Positions 7,726 through 15,965 of a DNA stretch of 64,000 nucleotides are shown piece by piece. The stretch lies in the NCBI RefSeq assembly GCF_018408705.1, contig NZ_AP023420.1, forward strand, positions 1,550,001 through 1,614,000, read 5' to 3'. The notes beneath the pieces are model-generated. The model had not been told where the DNA came from. It made no database searches and saw nothing but the letters and a program-made list of their open reading frames with translations. This stretch comes from Pusillibacter faecalis (GTDB lineage: Bacteria; Bacillota; Clostridia; Oscillospirales; Oscillospiraceae). Every line of letters starts with the position of its first letter. Positions within the stretch are counted from its first letter, which is position 1. The translations under genes and the position numbers were made by a program.

Positions 7726-9000
7726 TTAGCCGAACAGACTCAGGATTCCCACAGAAACAGCGGGGACGAATGCAACGATGATCATCGAGGCAATGAGCAC
7801 CGCCATAAAGGGAAGCGCCTTTTTGGAAATTCCCACAACGTCTAGGCCCGTCATGGACTGAGCCACGAACAGGTTGGATGCCACCGGCGGCGTCACGAAC
7901 GCGATGCACAAAGACAGCAGCATGACCAGGCCGAATTGGATGGGGCTGATGCCCAGCGGCGTGACAATCTGGAGCAGGACCGGGGAGAGAATCACCATGA
8001 TGGGCGTTGTCTGCACAAACATACCCGCGATGAACAGCAGGACAAAGATCAGGCTCATGATTACCACCGGGTTGGTGGAGATGCTGAAGAAGAAGTTCTG
8101 CACCATCTCTCCGAAACCATGGTACACAAACACGGCGCTGAGCGCACCGGCCACCGCCATGGTATAATTCATGCCGCCCATGGACGCGGTACAGTCAAAG
8201 AACATGTCCCAAATCATTTTCAGGGTCAGTTCTCTGTAAATGAACATGCCTACGATCAGGGAGTAAACCGTTGCGATCACCGCGGCCTCCGTTGCGGTAA
8301 AAATACCGCCGTAGATGCCGCCGAGGATAATCACCGGCATAAAAATAGCCCAAATTCCATCCTTGACCGCCAGTAAAAACCGCTTGATGCTGACCTTCTC
8401 TCCGGAACCCTTCCAGCCGTACTTGCGGCTGATGAAGTAATTGACGATGATCAGCAGCACACCAACCAGAATGGCCGGGCCCACACCTGCCAGGAACAGA
8501 TCCGAAATGGAAACGTTGTTGCTCACGCCATAGATGACCAGGGGGTAGCTGGGCGGTACCACACAGCCCAGACCGCCGGCCACCATGACCAGTGCGGTGG
8601 CATAATACTTGTTGTATCCGCAGCGGATCATTTGAGGGATCATGATGACGCCGATGGCGGCCACGGTTGCATTGGCGGAACCGGAGATGGCTCCGAAGAA
8701 CATGCAGGCCAGAACCGTCACGCAGCCCAGACCGCCGGTGACATTGCCGATCAGAGAGTTGGCAATGTTGATCAGCCGCTTAGAGAGTCCGCCGGTATCC
8801 ATCAGACTGCCGCAGATGATAAAGAACGGCAGCGAGAGCAGCGTGAAGGAATTTACGCCGGAATACATGTACTGGGTGAGATACTCCATGGTGGTAAATG
8901 GCTCTAGGAGGTTCATCAAGACAATGGCCCCTCCGATAGCACCGCCGATGGGAACTCCGATCAGCAGGAAGACCGCCATGGAAATAAAGAGAATCGTCAT
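7726..9000 (-). CDS. dctM: TRAP transporter large permease subunit (DctM family)
   Basis: A 424-residue polytopic membrane protein with DctM features (GALSGSANATVAAIG-like segments such as GAISGSANATVAAIGVIMIP, and FVTPPVASNLFVA near the end). It is the last gene of a minus-strand operon: dehydratase, DctP, DctQ, DctM, the usual P-Q-M order. Its ATG overlaps the TGA of DctQ by four bases, so translation is coupled. It is clearly diverged from the DctM at 1282. Linkage to an enolase-superfamily acid-sugar dehydratase suggests a sugar acid as substrate. Confidence 0.94.
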   Translation of the reverse strand: MTILFISMAVFLLIGVPIGGAIGGAIVLMNLLEPFTTMEYLTQYMYSGVNSFTLLSLPFFIICGSLMDTGGLSKRLINIANSLIGNVTGGLGCVTVLACMFFGAISGSANATVAAIGVIMIPQMIRCGYNKYYATALVMVAGGLGCVVPPSYPLVIYGVSNNVSISDLFLAGVGPAILVGVLLIIVNYFISRKYGWKGSGEKVSIKRFLLAVKDGIWAIFMPVIILGGIYGGIFTATEAAVIATVYSLIVGMFIYRELTLKMIWDMFFDCTASMGGMNYTMAVAGALSAVFVYHGFGEMVQNFFFSISTNPVVIMSLIFVLLFIAGMFVQTTPIMVILSPVLLQIVTPLGISPIQFGLVMLLSLCIAFVTPPVASNLFVAQSMTGLDVVGISKKALPFMAVLIASMIIVAFVPAVSVGILSLFG

Positions 9001-9581
9001 GCCTGAGCTCCCTCCTTTTCCTTCCGGACCCGGTCCAGATACTCCCGTTCCAACGCATCCACGTCAAAGGTGGGCTTACCGAGGCCAAGCGCCTTCTCCT
9101 CTTCCTTGCTCAGACGAATGCACTCCTGCACGGTACGGATGATGACCAGGACCATGCTGAAGGGCAGAATGCTGAAGGAAACCGCCTTTGGAATGCGCAG
9201 GATCGGAGATGCCGCCGCACTTGCGTGAAACGTGACAATCACGCGATACATGGGGACGATCAGAGCCGCGGAAAACAACGCGTTGATCACATTGGAAACA
9301 ATCAGCAGGATTTTTTTGACTTTGAAGGATCTGGAGTTGATGAACGCATCAATACGCAGATGCTTCCGGGAAGTAATGGCGCCGGCAAACCCCAGATAGC
9401 TCATCCACACCAGCATGATGCAGCTGAGCTCTTCGGTCCAGGTGATGGCATTGCCGAGATAGCGGGAACAGACCTGAATCGTCAGCAGGACCATCATCGC
9501 CAGAAACAGCACACACCCCAAGTACAGCTCAAACCGCTGAACAAACTCATGAAAGATATGTTTTATTTTTGAGTTCTCCAT
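8997..9581 (-). CDS. dctQ: TRAP transporter small permease subunit (DctQ family)
   Basis: 194 residues with four membrane segments and the DctQ landmark AITWTEELSCIMLVWMSYLG. The C-terminal tail is charged and long (ALGLGKPTFDVDALEREYLD), probably cytoplasmic. AGGAGAG precedes the ATG on the minus strand. It sits between the binding protein and the large permease and overlaps the latter by four bases. Its job is to hold the large permease and contact the loaded binding protein. Confidence 0.92.
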   Translation of the reverse strand: MENSKIKHIFHEFVQRFELYLGCVLFLAMMVLLTIQVCSRYLGNAITWTEELSCIMLVWMSYLGFAGAITSRKHLRIDAFINSRSFKVKKILLIVSNVINALFSAALIVPMYRVIVTFHASAAASPILRIPKAVSFSILPFSMVLVIIRTVQECIRLSKEEEKALGLGKPTFDVDALEREYLDRVRKEKEGAQA

Positions 9582-9607
9582 AGATCTCTCCTCTTCTGAA
9601 AAACAGC

Positions 9608-10687
9608 TCAGTTCTTCAGTGCGGCCTCGGCTTTCTCAACCTCGGACATCAGCAGGTCAAAGTACTCGTCGCCCATGGCCTCCTTGGCCGCGTCCCAGGA
9701 AGTTGCAGCAATGTCCCGGAATGCCTCATACTCTTCATCGCTGAGCTCATAGACATCCATAACCTTCTTCAGCTCTTCCAGCTGGGCATTGTCAATGGCC
9801 TCCAGCTCTTCGCGGTTGCGCAGTTCCAGATTGTGACCCTCCTCAATCAGGATCTGCTGGACATCCTCGGGCAGAGTCTGGAAATACGCCTCGGAAATAC
9901 CGATGATCTGCACGGTATAGCTGTGCTTGGTGAGAGTCATATAATCCTGCACCTCATAGAACTTATCCGTCCAGATATTCTGGCAGGGGTTCTCCTGGCC
10001 GTCAATGACCTTGGTCTGCAGGGAAGTGAAAACCTCGGAGTAGGACATAGGGGTGACGGCCGCGCCCAGAGCCTCCATGGCAGCGATCTGATAGGGGTCG
10101 TTCATGGTGCGGATCTTCAGCCCCTTCATATCGTCGGGGGTCTTGATGGGATGCTTGGAGTTGGTGACATGGCGGTAGCCCAGCTCGGTAAACGCCAAAA
10201 CACGAATGCCGATGTCATCGATGCAATCCTGCCGGATACGGTCCCCCACAGGGCCGTCAATAATAGCGTGGACAACTTCCGGAGAGCTGTACAGATAGGG
10301 GAAGTTAAAGGGCATGAACGCGTCCGTAAACTCACCAAAGTCGCCAACCGCCTTGGTGCACATCTCAAAGGCGCCTGTCTGCAGGCCGCCCACGATCTGA
10401 TCGGTGCTGCCGCCAAGCTGACTGTCCATAAACAGCTTGATTTCATACGCGCCGTTGGTTCGCTCCGCTACGCGATCCACAAACTCCAGGGCGGCAATGC
10501 CGTTGGCCGTTTCGTCCACCGTGGCGGAGTTGAAGGCGCTGTTCACCCGGATCACAACGGTTTCTCCGCCGCCGTCATTGCCTTCTTCTCCGGGAGGTTC
10601 AGAAGGAGTGCCGCCGCATCCAGCCATGGAAACCACGAGAAGTGCTGCCAGGAGTAGTGTGAAGACTCGCTCAAACTTCTTTTTCAT
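9608..10687 (-). CDS. dctP: TRAP transporter substrate-binding lipoprotein (DctP family)
   Basis: 359 residues from the ATG at 10687, chosen because AGGAGGGG lies just upstream; an ATG at 10702 overlaps that site. The lipoprotein signal is KKKFERVFTLLLAALLVVSM followed by AGC. The mature protein has the DctP pattern YRHVTNSKHPIKTPDDMKGL, then KIRT with the carboxylate-binding Arg, then SEVFTSLQTKVIDGQENP. It should capture an acid, presumably a sugar acid given the adjacent dehydratase, and feed it to the two permeases. It lies 89 bp downstream of the dehydratase. Confidence 0.94.
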   Translation of the reverse strand: MKKKFERVFTLLLAALLVVSMAGCGGTPSEPPGEEGNDGGGETVVIRVNSAFNSATVDETANGIAALEFVDRVAERTNGAYEIKLFMDSQLGGSTDQIVGGLQTGAFEMCTKAVGDFGEFTDAFMPFNFPYLYSSPEVVHAIIDGPVGDRIRQDCIDDIGIRVLAFTELGYRHVTNSKHPIKTPDDMKGLKIRTMNDPYQIAAMEALGAAVTPMSYSEVFTSLQTKVIDGQENPCQNIWTDKFYEVQDYMTLTKHSYTVQIIGISEAYFQTLPEDVQQILIEEGHNLELRNREELEAIDNAQLEELKKVMDVYELSDEEYEAFRDIAATSWDAAKEAMGDEYFDLLMSEVEKAEAALKN

Positions 10688-10776
10688 AGTGCCCCTCCTC
10701 ATAAATTTTACACGTTTGCGTTTTAAGTGGAAGCTCCGGATTCCTTTGATTCCCCTATGGGGGAACGCCGCCGCGG

Positions 10777-11961
10777 TTACTCGATCACAGCATACTCAGC
10801 GGCGTTGTCAAACGCGGCCTGAGAAATCTCGTTGCCGATGCCGGGCTCGTTGGGGACTTCCATGCGGCCGTTGACCGGCTGCGGATCATACTTTGTCCAA
10901 CCGTGGTTAAACTTCATCAGGTTGTTGCAGTGGTGCTCGTGAATGATAAAGTTGGGGATCACCGCTTCCAGCTGCAGCGCCACGGAGGTGGACAGCGGGC
11001 TGGCGCACGTATGGGCCTGAACGCTGATATCATAGGCGTGCGCCATGTCGCAGATCTTGCGGACCTCCGTCAGACCGCCGCAGTTTCCGATGTCAGGCTG
11101 GATAACCTGGATGGACCCGTTTTCAAAGTAGGGACGATACTGCCAGCGCGTATAGATCCGCTCGCCGGCGGCCAGGGGCAGCGTCGTATGAGACGATACA
11201 TATTTCATTAAATCATGATTCGGGATCGTGGGCTCCTCAAAGTACAAAATGTTGTACTTCTCCATGATTTTGGCCACCTGCACGGCGCTCTGCGCGTCCA
11301 GGCGGGAGTGGCATTCAGCGATAATGTCCACATCGTCGCCAATGGCGTTCCGGACGGCTTCCACGCGCTTTTCGATCATCTTCTGATACTTTGGATGCAG
11401 CAGCCGGGTATACTCCTCCACGGAGATCTTCCTTCCCTCTTCATCAAAGGAGAAGAAGTCATACTTCAGGGCGTCATAGCCCTCCTCAAAAACGGCCTTC
11501 TTTGCAACATTGGCATAATCCTCCGGCTTGAGCTGAGGGACATGCAGATCCGTATGGGACCATCCGAACTGAAGCTGGCTGGCATAGGCGCGGACGTCTT
11601 TCCGCCGGGCGCCGCCAAAAATTTCATGCAGCGGACGGCCATATGCTTTTCCCTTGATGTCCCACAGCGCAATGTCAATCGCTGACATGGCCGAGTACAT
11701 CACGGGGCCTGCATTCAGCCCCCAGAAAGTCGTGCGGAAGAAGGTCTCCCAGATCCACTCGATCTGCATGGGGTCCATGCCGATCAAAGTGGGAGCCAGA
11801 TCCTTGATCATCGCATAAGCAGCGGGAGCGCCTGCATCATAGGCCATCGCGGCTTCGCCATCTCCGTAAATCCCCTCATCGGTGTGGATGCGGCAAAAAA
11901 TAGGTCGCCAGCTGGGGCGGTTGGTTTTGACGCGCAGAACTTCAACTTTTGTAATTTTCAT
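10777..11961 (-). CDS. Enolase-superfamily acid-sugar dehydratase (mandelate racemase/muconate lactonizing group)
   Basis: 394 residues from the ATG at 11961, preceded by AGGGAGAG. The N-terminal capping domain is followed by the beta-barrel with the expected catalytic set: E216 (in IIAECHSR), E242 (YFEEP) and E267 (AAGERIYTRW) as magnesium ligands, H218 next to the first, and D290 (IQPDIGNCGG) with H317 (VQAHTCASPL) as the general-base dyad. This resembles D-galactonate/gluconate-type dehydratases, which turn an aldonic or aldaric acid into a 2-keto-3-deoxy acid. The exact sugar is not readable. It is first in the operon with the TRAP transporter. Confidence 0.88.
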   Translation of the reverse strand: MKITKVEVLRVKTNRPSWRPIFCRIHTDEGIYGDGEAAMAYDAGAPAAYAMIKDLAPTLIGMDPMQIEWIWETFFRTTFWGLNAGPVMYSAMSAIDIALWDIKGKAYGRPLHEIFGGARRKDVRAYASQLQFGWSHTDLHVPQLKPEDYANVAKKAVFEEGYDALKYDFFSFDEEGRKISVEEYTRLLHPKYQKMIEKRVEAVRNAIGDDVDIIAECHSRLDAQSAVQVAKIMEKYNILYFEEPTIPNHDLMKYVSSHTTLPLAAGERIYTRWQYRPYFENGSIQVIQPDIGNCGGLTEVRKICDMAHAYDISVQAHTCASPLSTSVALQLEAVIPNFIIHEHHCNNLMKFNHGWTKYDPQPVNGRMEVPNEPGIGNEISQAAFDNAAEYAVIE

Positions 11962-12061
11962 GTCATATCTCTCCCTGACGGTTTCATTACAAGCTCTCAA
12001 ACGGGTGTATCAGTGGATGTGCTTTGGGATATTGGAATACTGGTAGCTGCGCTAATTCAAG

Positions 12062-12086
12062 TCATGTGTCACATGTCATGTGTTAT
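12062..12086 (-). promoter_or_regulatory. Candidate GntR operator of the dehydratase-TRAP operon
   Basis: CACATGTCATGTG at 12070-12082 is a perfect palindrome around a central T, inside TCATGTGTCACATGTCATGT. Its 11-bp core ACATGTCATGT (12071-12081) recurs at the other promoter flanking the same GntR gene (13308-13318). It lies at the expected transcription start, 9 bp after the -10 box, where a bound repressor would block transcription. Confidence 0.7.
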
Positions 12087-12090
12087 CTTA

Positions 12091-12118
12091 ATCATAACAG
12101 AAAAAAAGCGCTTGTCCA
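12091..12118 (-). promoter_or_regulatory. Sigma-A promoter of the dehydratase-TRAP operon
   Basis: Read on the minus strand, TGGACA (12118-12113), a 16-bp spacer and TATGAT (12096-12091) form a good promoter about 130 bp before the dehydratase start. Confidence 0.65.
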
Positions 12119-12250
12119 GTAGATTTCTGGAAAAACTTCTCGTTTCCCATCAAAATAATGGTTTTCAACAAAATGAAAAGCAAAAAACTGTCTACTCTGA
12201 TGGATTTTCGTCCGATCTAATTGGCTAAACGGCGGCTGCCGCATATACCA

Positions 12251-12284
12251 AAAAAAGGATTGAACAGAAGGTGTTCAATCCTTT
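12251..12284 (-). terminator. Rho-independent terminator of the GntR gene
   Basis: On the minus strand a 12-bp stem (AAAGGATTGAAC and its complement) with a 7-base loop runs into a stretch of Ts. It lies 65 bp after the regulator's stop. Confidence 0.85.
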
Positions 12285-12348
12285 AGGACGGTTATCACTT
12301 GCACCCGGGGATCACGCGCTTGCGGTACCAGACAGGAGACCTCTGCGC

Positions 12349-13098
12349 TTACTTTTCTTTACAAAAGCCATCTTGATCCTTCAGCAGCAGCTTTCCCTCC
12401 TGGCTGCCGCTTCTGATATGCAGGCGGCAGAGCTGGCGAATCAGATCATCATCTTTGGCCAGGACCGCATTCAGGATGGCCTGATGGCGGCTGTAAAAAT
12501 CCGGGGATTTCCGAAAGCTCTTAAAGGAGGGACTCTGATACAGGTTGCGGATCGTATTCAAAATGAGCGGAAGAATTCGATTTGCGATTTCGTTTTGGCT
12601 GGCCTGATAAAAGCAGCAATGAAATGAAATATCATATTCCCAAAACTTCTTGTACAGCTGCTCGTCGCTCTCCGCGCTGTTGGACTGGGCCATCTGCAGG
12701 TTCATTTTCTGAATATCCTTCAAAATATCGGCGGCCTTGTTAAAATCCCGCTTCTTTCCCCTGTGGGCGGCAAGCACAAAGATTTCCGGCTCCAGCATCA
12801 GCCGGATTTCTATCAGATCCGGATACAGGACATCCAAATTCATGAAGTCAAAGCCCAGGGGATCGTCGCTGATTCCCGGGTTCGAGCATACAAAAGTCCC
12901 GATTCCCCGCCGGATCTCCACAATATGATAGGAAACCAGATATCTGACGGCCTCGCGGATGCTTCGAATGCTGACATTGTATTCCGCGGCCAGCTCCTGT
13001 TCTGCGGGAAGGCGCTCACCAACTTGAATCTCCCCACGGATAATCTTGGCTTTAATTTTGTTTGCAACCTCTTCAGAGATGAGGGGACGAGAAACCAT
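12349..13098 (-). CDS. FadR-type GntR transcriptional regulator
   Basis: 249 residues. The N-terminal winged HTH is readable (GEIQVGERLPAEQELAAEYN, VSIRSIREAVRYL) and is followed by an all-helical FCD ligand-binding domain. FCD metal-site candidates are Asp and His in YDISFHCCF, His in YSRHQAILNAV and His in CRLHIRSG. FCD regulators usually bind a pathway acid and leave DNA. It stands alone between two operons that both carry the same near-palindrome at their start sites, so it most likely represses both and responds to the acid substrate or an intermediate. Its own promoter is at 13166-13194. Confidence 0.92.
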   Translation of the reverse strand: MVSRPLISEEVANKIKAKIIRGEIQVGERLPAEQELAAEYNVSIRSIREAVRYLVSYHIVEIRRGIGTFVCSNPGISDDPLGFDFMNLDVLYPDLIEIRLMLEPEIFVLAAHRGKKRDFNKAADILKDIQKMNLQMAQSNSAESDEQLYKKFWEYDISFHCCFYQASQNEIANRILPLILNTIRNLYQSPSFKSFRKSPDFYSRHQAILNAVLAKDDDLIRQLCRLHIRSGSQEGKLLLKDQDGFCKEK

Positions 13099-13165
13099 AG
13101 TATTACTCCATCGCTCTGTATTTTGGATATCCAGATGCTTTTGCAGCTTTTTTTATGATATTTTT

Positions 13166-13194
13166 ATTATAATCGGTTTTTTAAACTTTAGCAA
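13166..13194 (-). promoter_or_regulatory. Sigma-A promoter of the GntR gene
   Basis: On the minus strand TTGCTA (13194-13189), 17 bp and TATAAT (13171-13166) precede the regulator's start by about 68 bp. The shared 11-bp core is not present here, which argues against strong autoregulation through that site. Confidence 0.65.
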
Positions 13195-13269
13195 GAGGGC
13201 AGGTATGTCTCAAAATGCTGGAATATGAGCCGTATTTTTCAACGAACAGACAAAAATATCGCAGCCCCC

Positions 13270-13297
13270 TTGACTTTTCCTGTTTCTTCGCTATAAT
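13270..13297 (+). promoter_or_regulatory. Sigma-A promoter of the aminotransferase operon
   Basis: TTGACT (13270-13275), 16 bp and a perfect TATAAT (13292-13297). The next 30 bp hold the candidate GntR operator. Confidence 0.8.
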
Positions 13298-13303
13298 CTG
13301 AAT

Positions 13304-13327
13304 TGTGACATGTCATGTCATGTGTTA
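13304..13327 (+). promoter_or_regulatory. Candidate GntR operator of the aminotransferase operon
   Basis: TGTGACATGTCATGTCATGT holds the core ACATGTCATGT (13308-13318) and an overlapping second CATGTCATGTG (13314-13324). The core starts 10 bp after the -10 box, almost exactly as at the divergent dehydratase promoter. Confidence 0.7.
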
Positions 13328-13350
13328 AAACGTTACAAGGGGGGAAGCAC

Positions 13351-14517
13351 ATGAAAATTCACAGTCCCATGGATGCTGTGGAATTATCCCGCATCCGCGC
13401 GATCGGAGAAAAAGTACAGCAGCTGCAAAAGGAGGGGCGTGACATCGTCCGCCTGCAGATCGGTGAACCTGATTTTACAACACCCGGCCACATCATCGCA
13501 GCGGCAAAGGCCGCCATGGATCACGGCCAGACACACTACGCACCCAACCGGGGACTCGCATCCCTGCGGGAGGAAATTTCCCGGAAGCTCCTGCGGGACA
13601 ACGGGATTACAGCCGATCCCGCCACGGAAATCCTTGTCACATCAGGCTGTGCGGAGGGCTTGTATCTTGTCTTTATGGGATTGGTAGAGCCCGGCGACGA
13701 GGTCATCATCCTGGAGCCTGCCTATATTTCCTATCTGCAGCTGGCCCGGGCGGCACACGCCAGGGCGGTGCCAGTTCACGCGAAAGAGGAAAACGGCTGG
13801 CTGCCGGATCTGGACGAACTCCGGGCTGCCGTCACCCCAAAGACCAAGCTATTGGTCCTGAACACTCCCGGCAATCCCACCGGTGTGGTTTATCCCAGAG
13901 AGGTGCTTCAGCAGATTGCCGCCCTGGCACAGGAACAGGACTTTTTGGTTCTCTCCGACGAGGTCTACGAAAAGCTCATCTATGGCGGCGCTCAGCATGT
14001 ATCCATCGCCTCTCTGGATGGCATGAAGGAGCGTACCATCACCATCAACGGCTTTTCCAAGGCATTTGCCATGACCGGCTGGCGGATGGGCTATCTGGCG
14101 GCAGATGCCAGGCTGATTCTTCCCATGCTGAAGGTCCACCAATACGCCGTTGCCAGCTCCAATATCATTGCCCAGAGTGCAGCCATCACCGCGCTGCAGG
14201 CGGGAGAGAGCTGTGTGGAGGAAATGCGGCGGGAATACGCCCGCAGACGGCAGTTTTTGCTGGATGCCTTTGCACAGATTCCGGAAATCTCGTGTGTGGC
14301 GCCGGCCGGTACATTTTACATATATCCCAATATTTCCGGCACCGGGCTGTCCGGCACGGAATTTGCCGACAAGTTCCTGATGGAAGCGGGCGTGGCAACG
14401 GTTCCGGGAACAGCCTTTGATTCCTTCTGTAATTCTCACATTCGGCTTTCCTATGCCAGCAGCATGGAAAGCCTGCAAACGGCTGTGTCAAGGCTGAAGG
14501 GAATGCTGAAAAAATAA
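13351..14517 (+). CDS. PLP-dependent aminotransferase, class I/II
   Basis: 388 residues from the ATG at 13351 (AAGGGGGG upstream; an earlier start at 13315 would lie in the operator). Fold-type I aspartate-aminotransferase family: QIGEPDFTTPGHIIAAAKAA near the N-terminus, THYAPNRGLASLREEI, LNTPGNPTGVVY and the PLP lysine K237 in NGFSKAFAMTGWRMGYLA. It moves an amino group between an amino acid and a 2-oxo acid. It is first in an operon with alanine racemase, a tautomerase, a DapA-family lyase, a semialdehyde dehydrogenase and glutamate dehydrogenase, so an alanine/pyruvate or glutamate/2-oxoglutarate partner is plausible. Confidence 0.9.
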   Translation: MKIHSPMDAVELSRIRAIGEKVQQLQKEGRDIVRLQIGEPDFTTPGHIIAAAKAAMDHGQTHYAPNRGLASLREEISRKLLRDNGITADPATEILVTSGCAEGLYLVFMGLVEPGDEVIILEPAYISYLQLARAAHARAVPVHAKEENGWLPDLDELRAAVTPKTKLLVLNTPGNPTGVVYPREVLQQIAALAQEQDFLVLSDEVYEKLIYGGAQHVSIASLDGMKERTITINGFSKAFAMTGWRMGYLAADARLILPMLKVHQYAVASSNIIAQSAAITALQAGESCVEEMRREYARRRQFLLDAFAQIPEISCVAPAGTFYIYPNISGTGLSGTEFADKFLMEAGVATVPGTAFDSFCNSHIRLSYASSMESLQTAVSRLKGMLKK

Positions 14518-14538
14518 GAACGCTGAGGAAGTTGCCTT

Positions 14539-15696
14539 ATGAAATACGAACGTGATCGCACCTGGGCGGAGGTGTCCCTGGACCATCTTGCATCAAACTT
14601 TCAAAAGCTCTCCGAATGGACCGGACCGGCATGCGACGTGCTGTGCGTTGTCAAGGGAAACGCTTATGGACATGGCGCGATAGAGGTTTCCCGGGAGCTG
14701 GAGCGGGTTGGCTGCAAGATTCTGGGCGTTGCCACGCTTGAAGAGGCAATGGAACTGCGGGAAGCAGGGATCAGGCTGCCAGTGCTGCTGCTGGGGCCCA
14801 TTCCCCCATCCCACACTGCCTTGGCTATGGAAAACAACTTGATCCTTCCTTTGATTGACGAGGCGTATGCAAGAGAGGTATCCGCCGCCGCGGTCTCCGC
14901 GGGAAGGACCTTGAGAGCCCATCTGAAAATTGATACCGGTATGTCCCGTTACGGACTGCCCGTCAGCAAGGACATGGATGGCTGTATTGCCGAGGCGCTC
15001 CGGATCGTCCAGCTGCCCAACATGCAGGTGAGCGGAGTCTTCACCCATTTCGCGGCAGCCGGAGACCCTTATGAGGACGATTTTACCCGGCGGCAGATGG
15101 GGTTGTTCCGCATCTTTTCGGAACGAATGGAAGCAGCCGGCGTCAAATTGATCCGGCACTGCGCAAACAGCCCCGCCACCATTCGCTTTCCCCAGGCACA
15201 TTACGACATGATACGCACTGGAACACTTCTGTATGGATTCAATCCATTTGGCAGATTGGAATTGGAACCGGTCATGGAGCTGAAGACACGAATCACCCAG
15301 ATCAAGCATCTGGCCCCGGGAGACACGGTGGGGTATGGGCGGCTGTTTACCTGCCGCCGTCCCACAGACATTGCCATCGTACCCTTTGGATTCGTGGACG
15401 GCATTCACAGAAGCGCGTCCAATAAAGCCTACATGCTGGTAAACGGAAAGCCCGCCAAAATTGTCGGAAAGATCTGCATGGATCTTTGCTTTCTGGATGT
15501 CACTGGCATAGAAGATGTTGCGGTGGGGCAGATCGTTACGGTCTTTGGCTGGGACCACGGCGTGTATCAGTCCGCTTACGCTCTGACGGATGCCTATCCC
15601 GGCTCCGCTCCGGAGCTGACGGCGGTTCTGGGAACCCGCGTCCCCCGATTTTACCTTCGAAATCAGGAAGTGGTTGCTTGCGACCAAAAGGAGTGA
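14539..15696 (+). CDS. alr: Alanine racemase
   Basis: 385 residues with the full racemase layout: the PLP lysine K39 in VVKGNAYGHG, KIDTGMSRYGL in the barrel, and the second catalytic base Y266 in TVGYGRLFTC, matching the K39/Y265 pair of the family. The C-terminal beta domain has VGKICMDLCFLDVTG. The usual GYADG is GFVDGIHR here, so specificity may differ from strict alanine. It follows the aminotransferase by 21 bp inside a catabolic operon rather than a wall-synthesis cluster. It may interconvert D- and L-alanine, or another small amino acid, for that pathway. Confidence 0.88.
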   Translation: MKYERDRTWAEVSLDHLASNFQKLSEWTGPACDVLCVVKGNAYGHGAIEVSRELERVGCKILGVATLEEAMELREAGIRLPVLLLGPIPPSHTALAMENNLILPLIDEAYAREVSAAAVSAGRTLRAHLKIDTGMSRYGLPVSKDMDGCIAEALRIVQLPNMQVSGVFTHFAAAGDPYEDDFTRRQMGLFRIFSERMEAAGVKLIRHCANSPATIRFPQAHYDMIRTGTLLYGFNPFGRLELEPVMELKTRITQIKHLAPGDTVGYGRLFTCRRPTDIAIVPFGFVDGIHRSASNKAYMLVNGKPAKIVGKICMDLCFLDVTGIEDVAVGQIVTVFGWDHGVYQSAYALTDAYPGSAPELTAVLGTRVPRFYLRNQEVVACDQKE

Positions 15697-15701
15697 CTGA
15701 T

Positions 15702-15884
15702 ATGCCCATCGTCCAGATCCACCTGCTGGAAGGCCGTACACCTGAACGCAAAGCGGAGCTGATCGCTGCCGTGACGGAGGCCTGCTGCCGCACGCTGGGC
15801 AGCAGGCCGGAGGCGGTACGGATCATTCTGGAGGAAATGAAACGCGAAAATTTCGGAAAAGGCGGCAAGCCCTTTGATTTGTAA
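15702..15884 (+). CDS. 4-oxalocrotonate tautomerase family protein
   Basis: A 60-residue protein starting PIVQIHLLEGRTPERKAELI after the Met. Pro-1 is the catalytic base of the 4-OT family and its length (about 60) fits. Arg in GRTPERK and the C-terminal helix are also typical. It should tautomerise an enol and a keto form of a 2-oxo acid. The ATG at 15702, seven bases after AAAAGGAG, gives the mature Pro-1 start. It lies five bases after the racemase stop and 81 bp before the DapA-family gene. Substrate unknown. Confidence 0.85.
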   Translation: MPIVQIHLLEGRTPERKAELIAAVTEACCRTLGSRPEAVRIILEEMKRENFGKGGKPFDL

Positions 15885-15965
15885 CCTCATCCCTTGGTTT
15901 TTCACCCGCACGGATCAGAGTGAAACATTGCATTTGAAATAAAAAGCAGAAAGGAATGGATCAAA

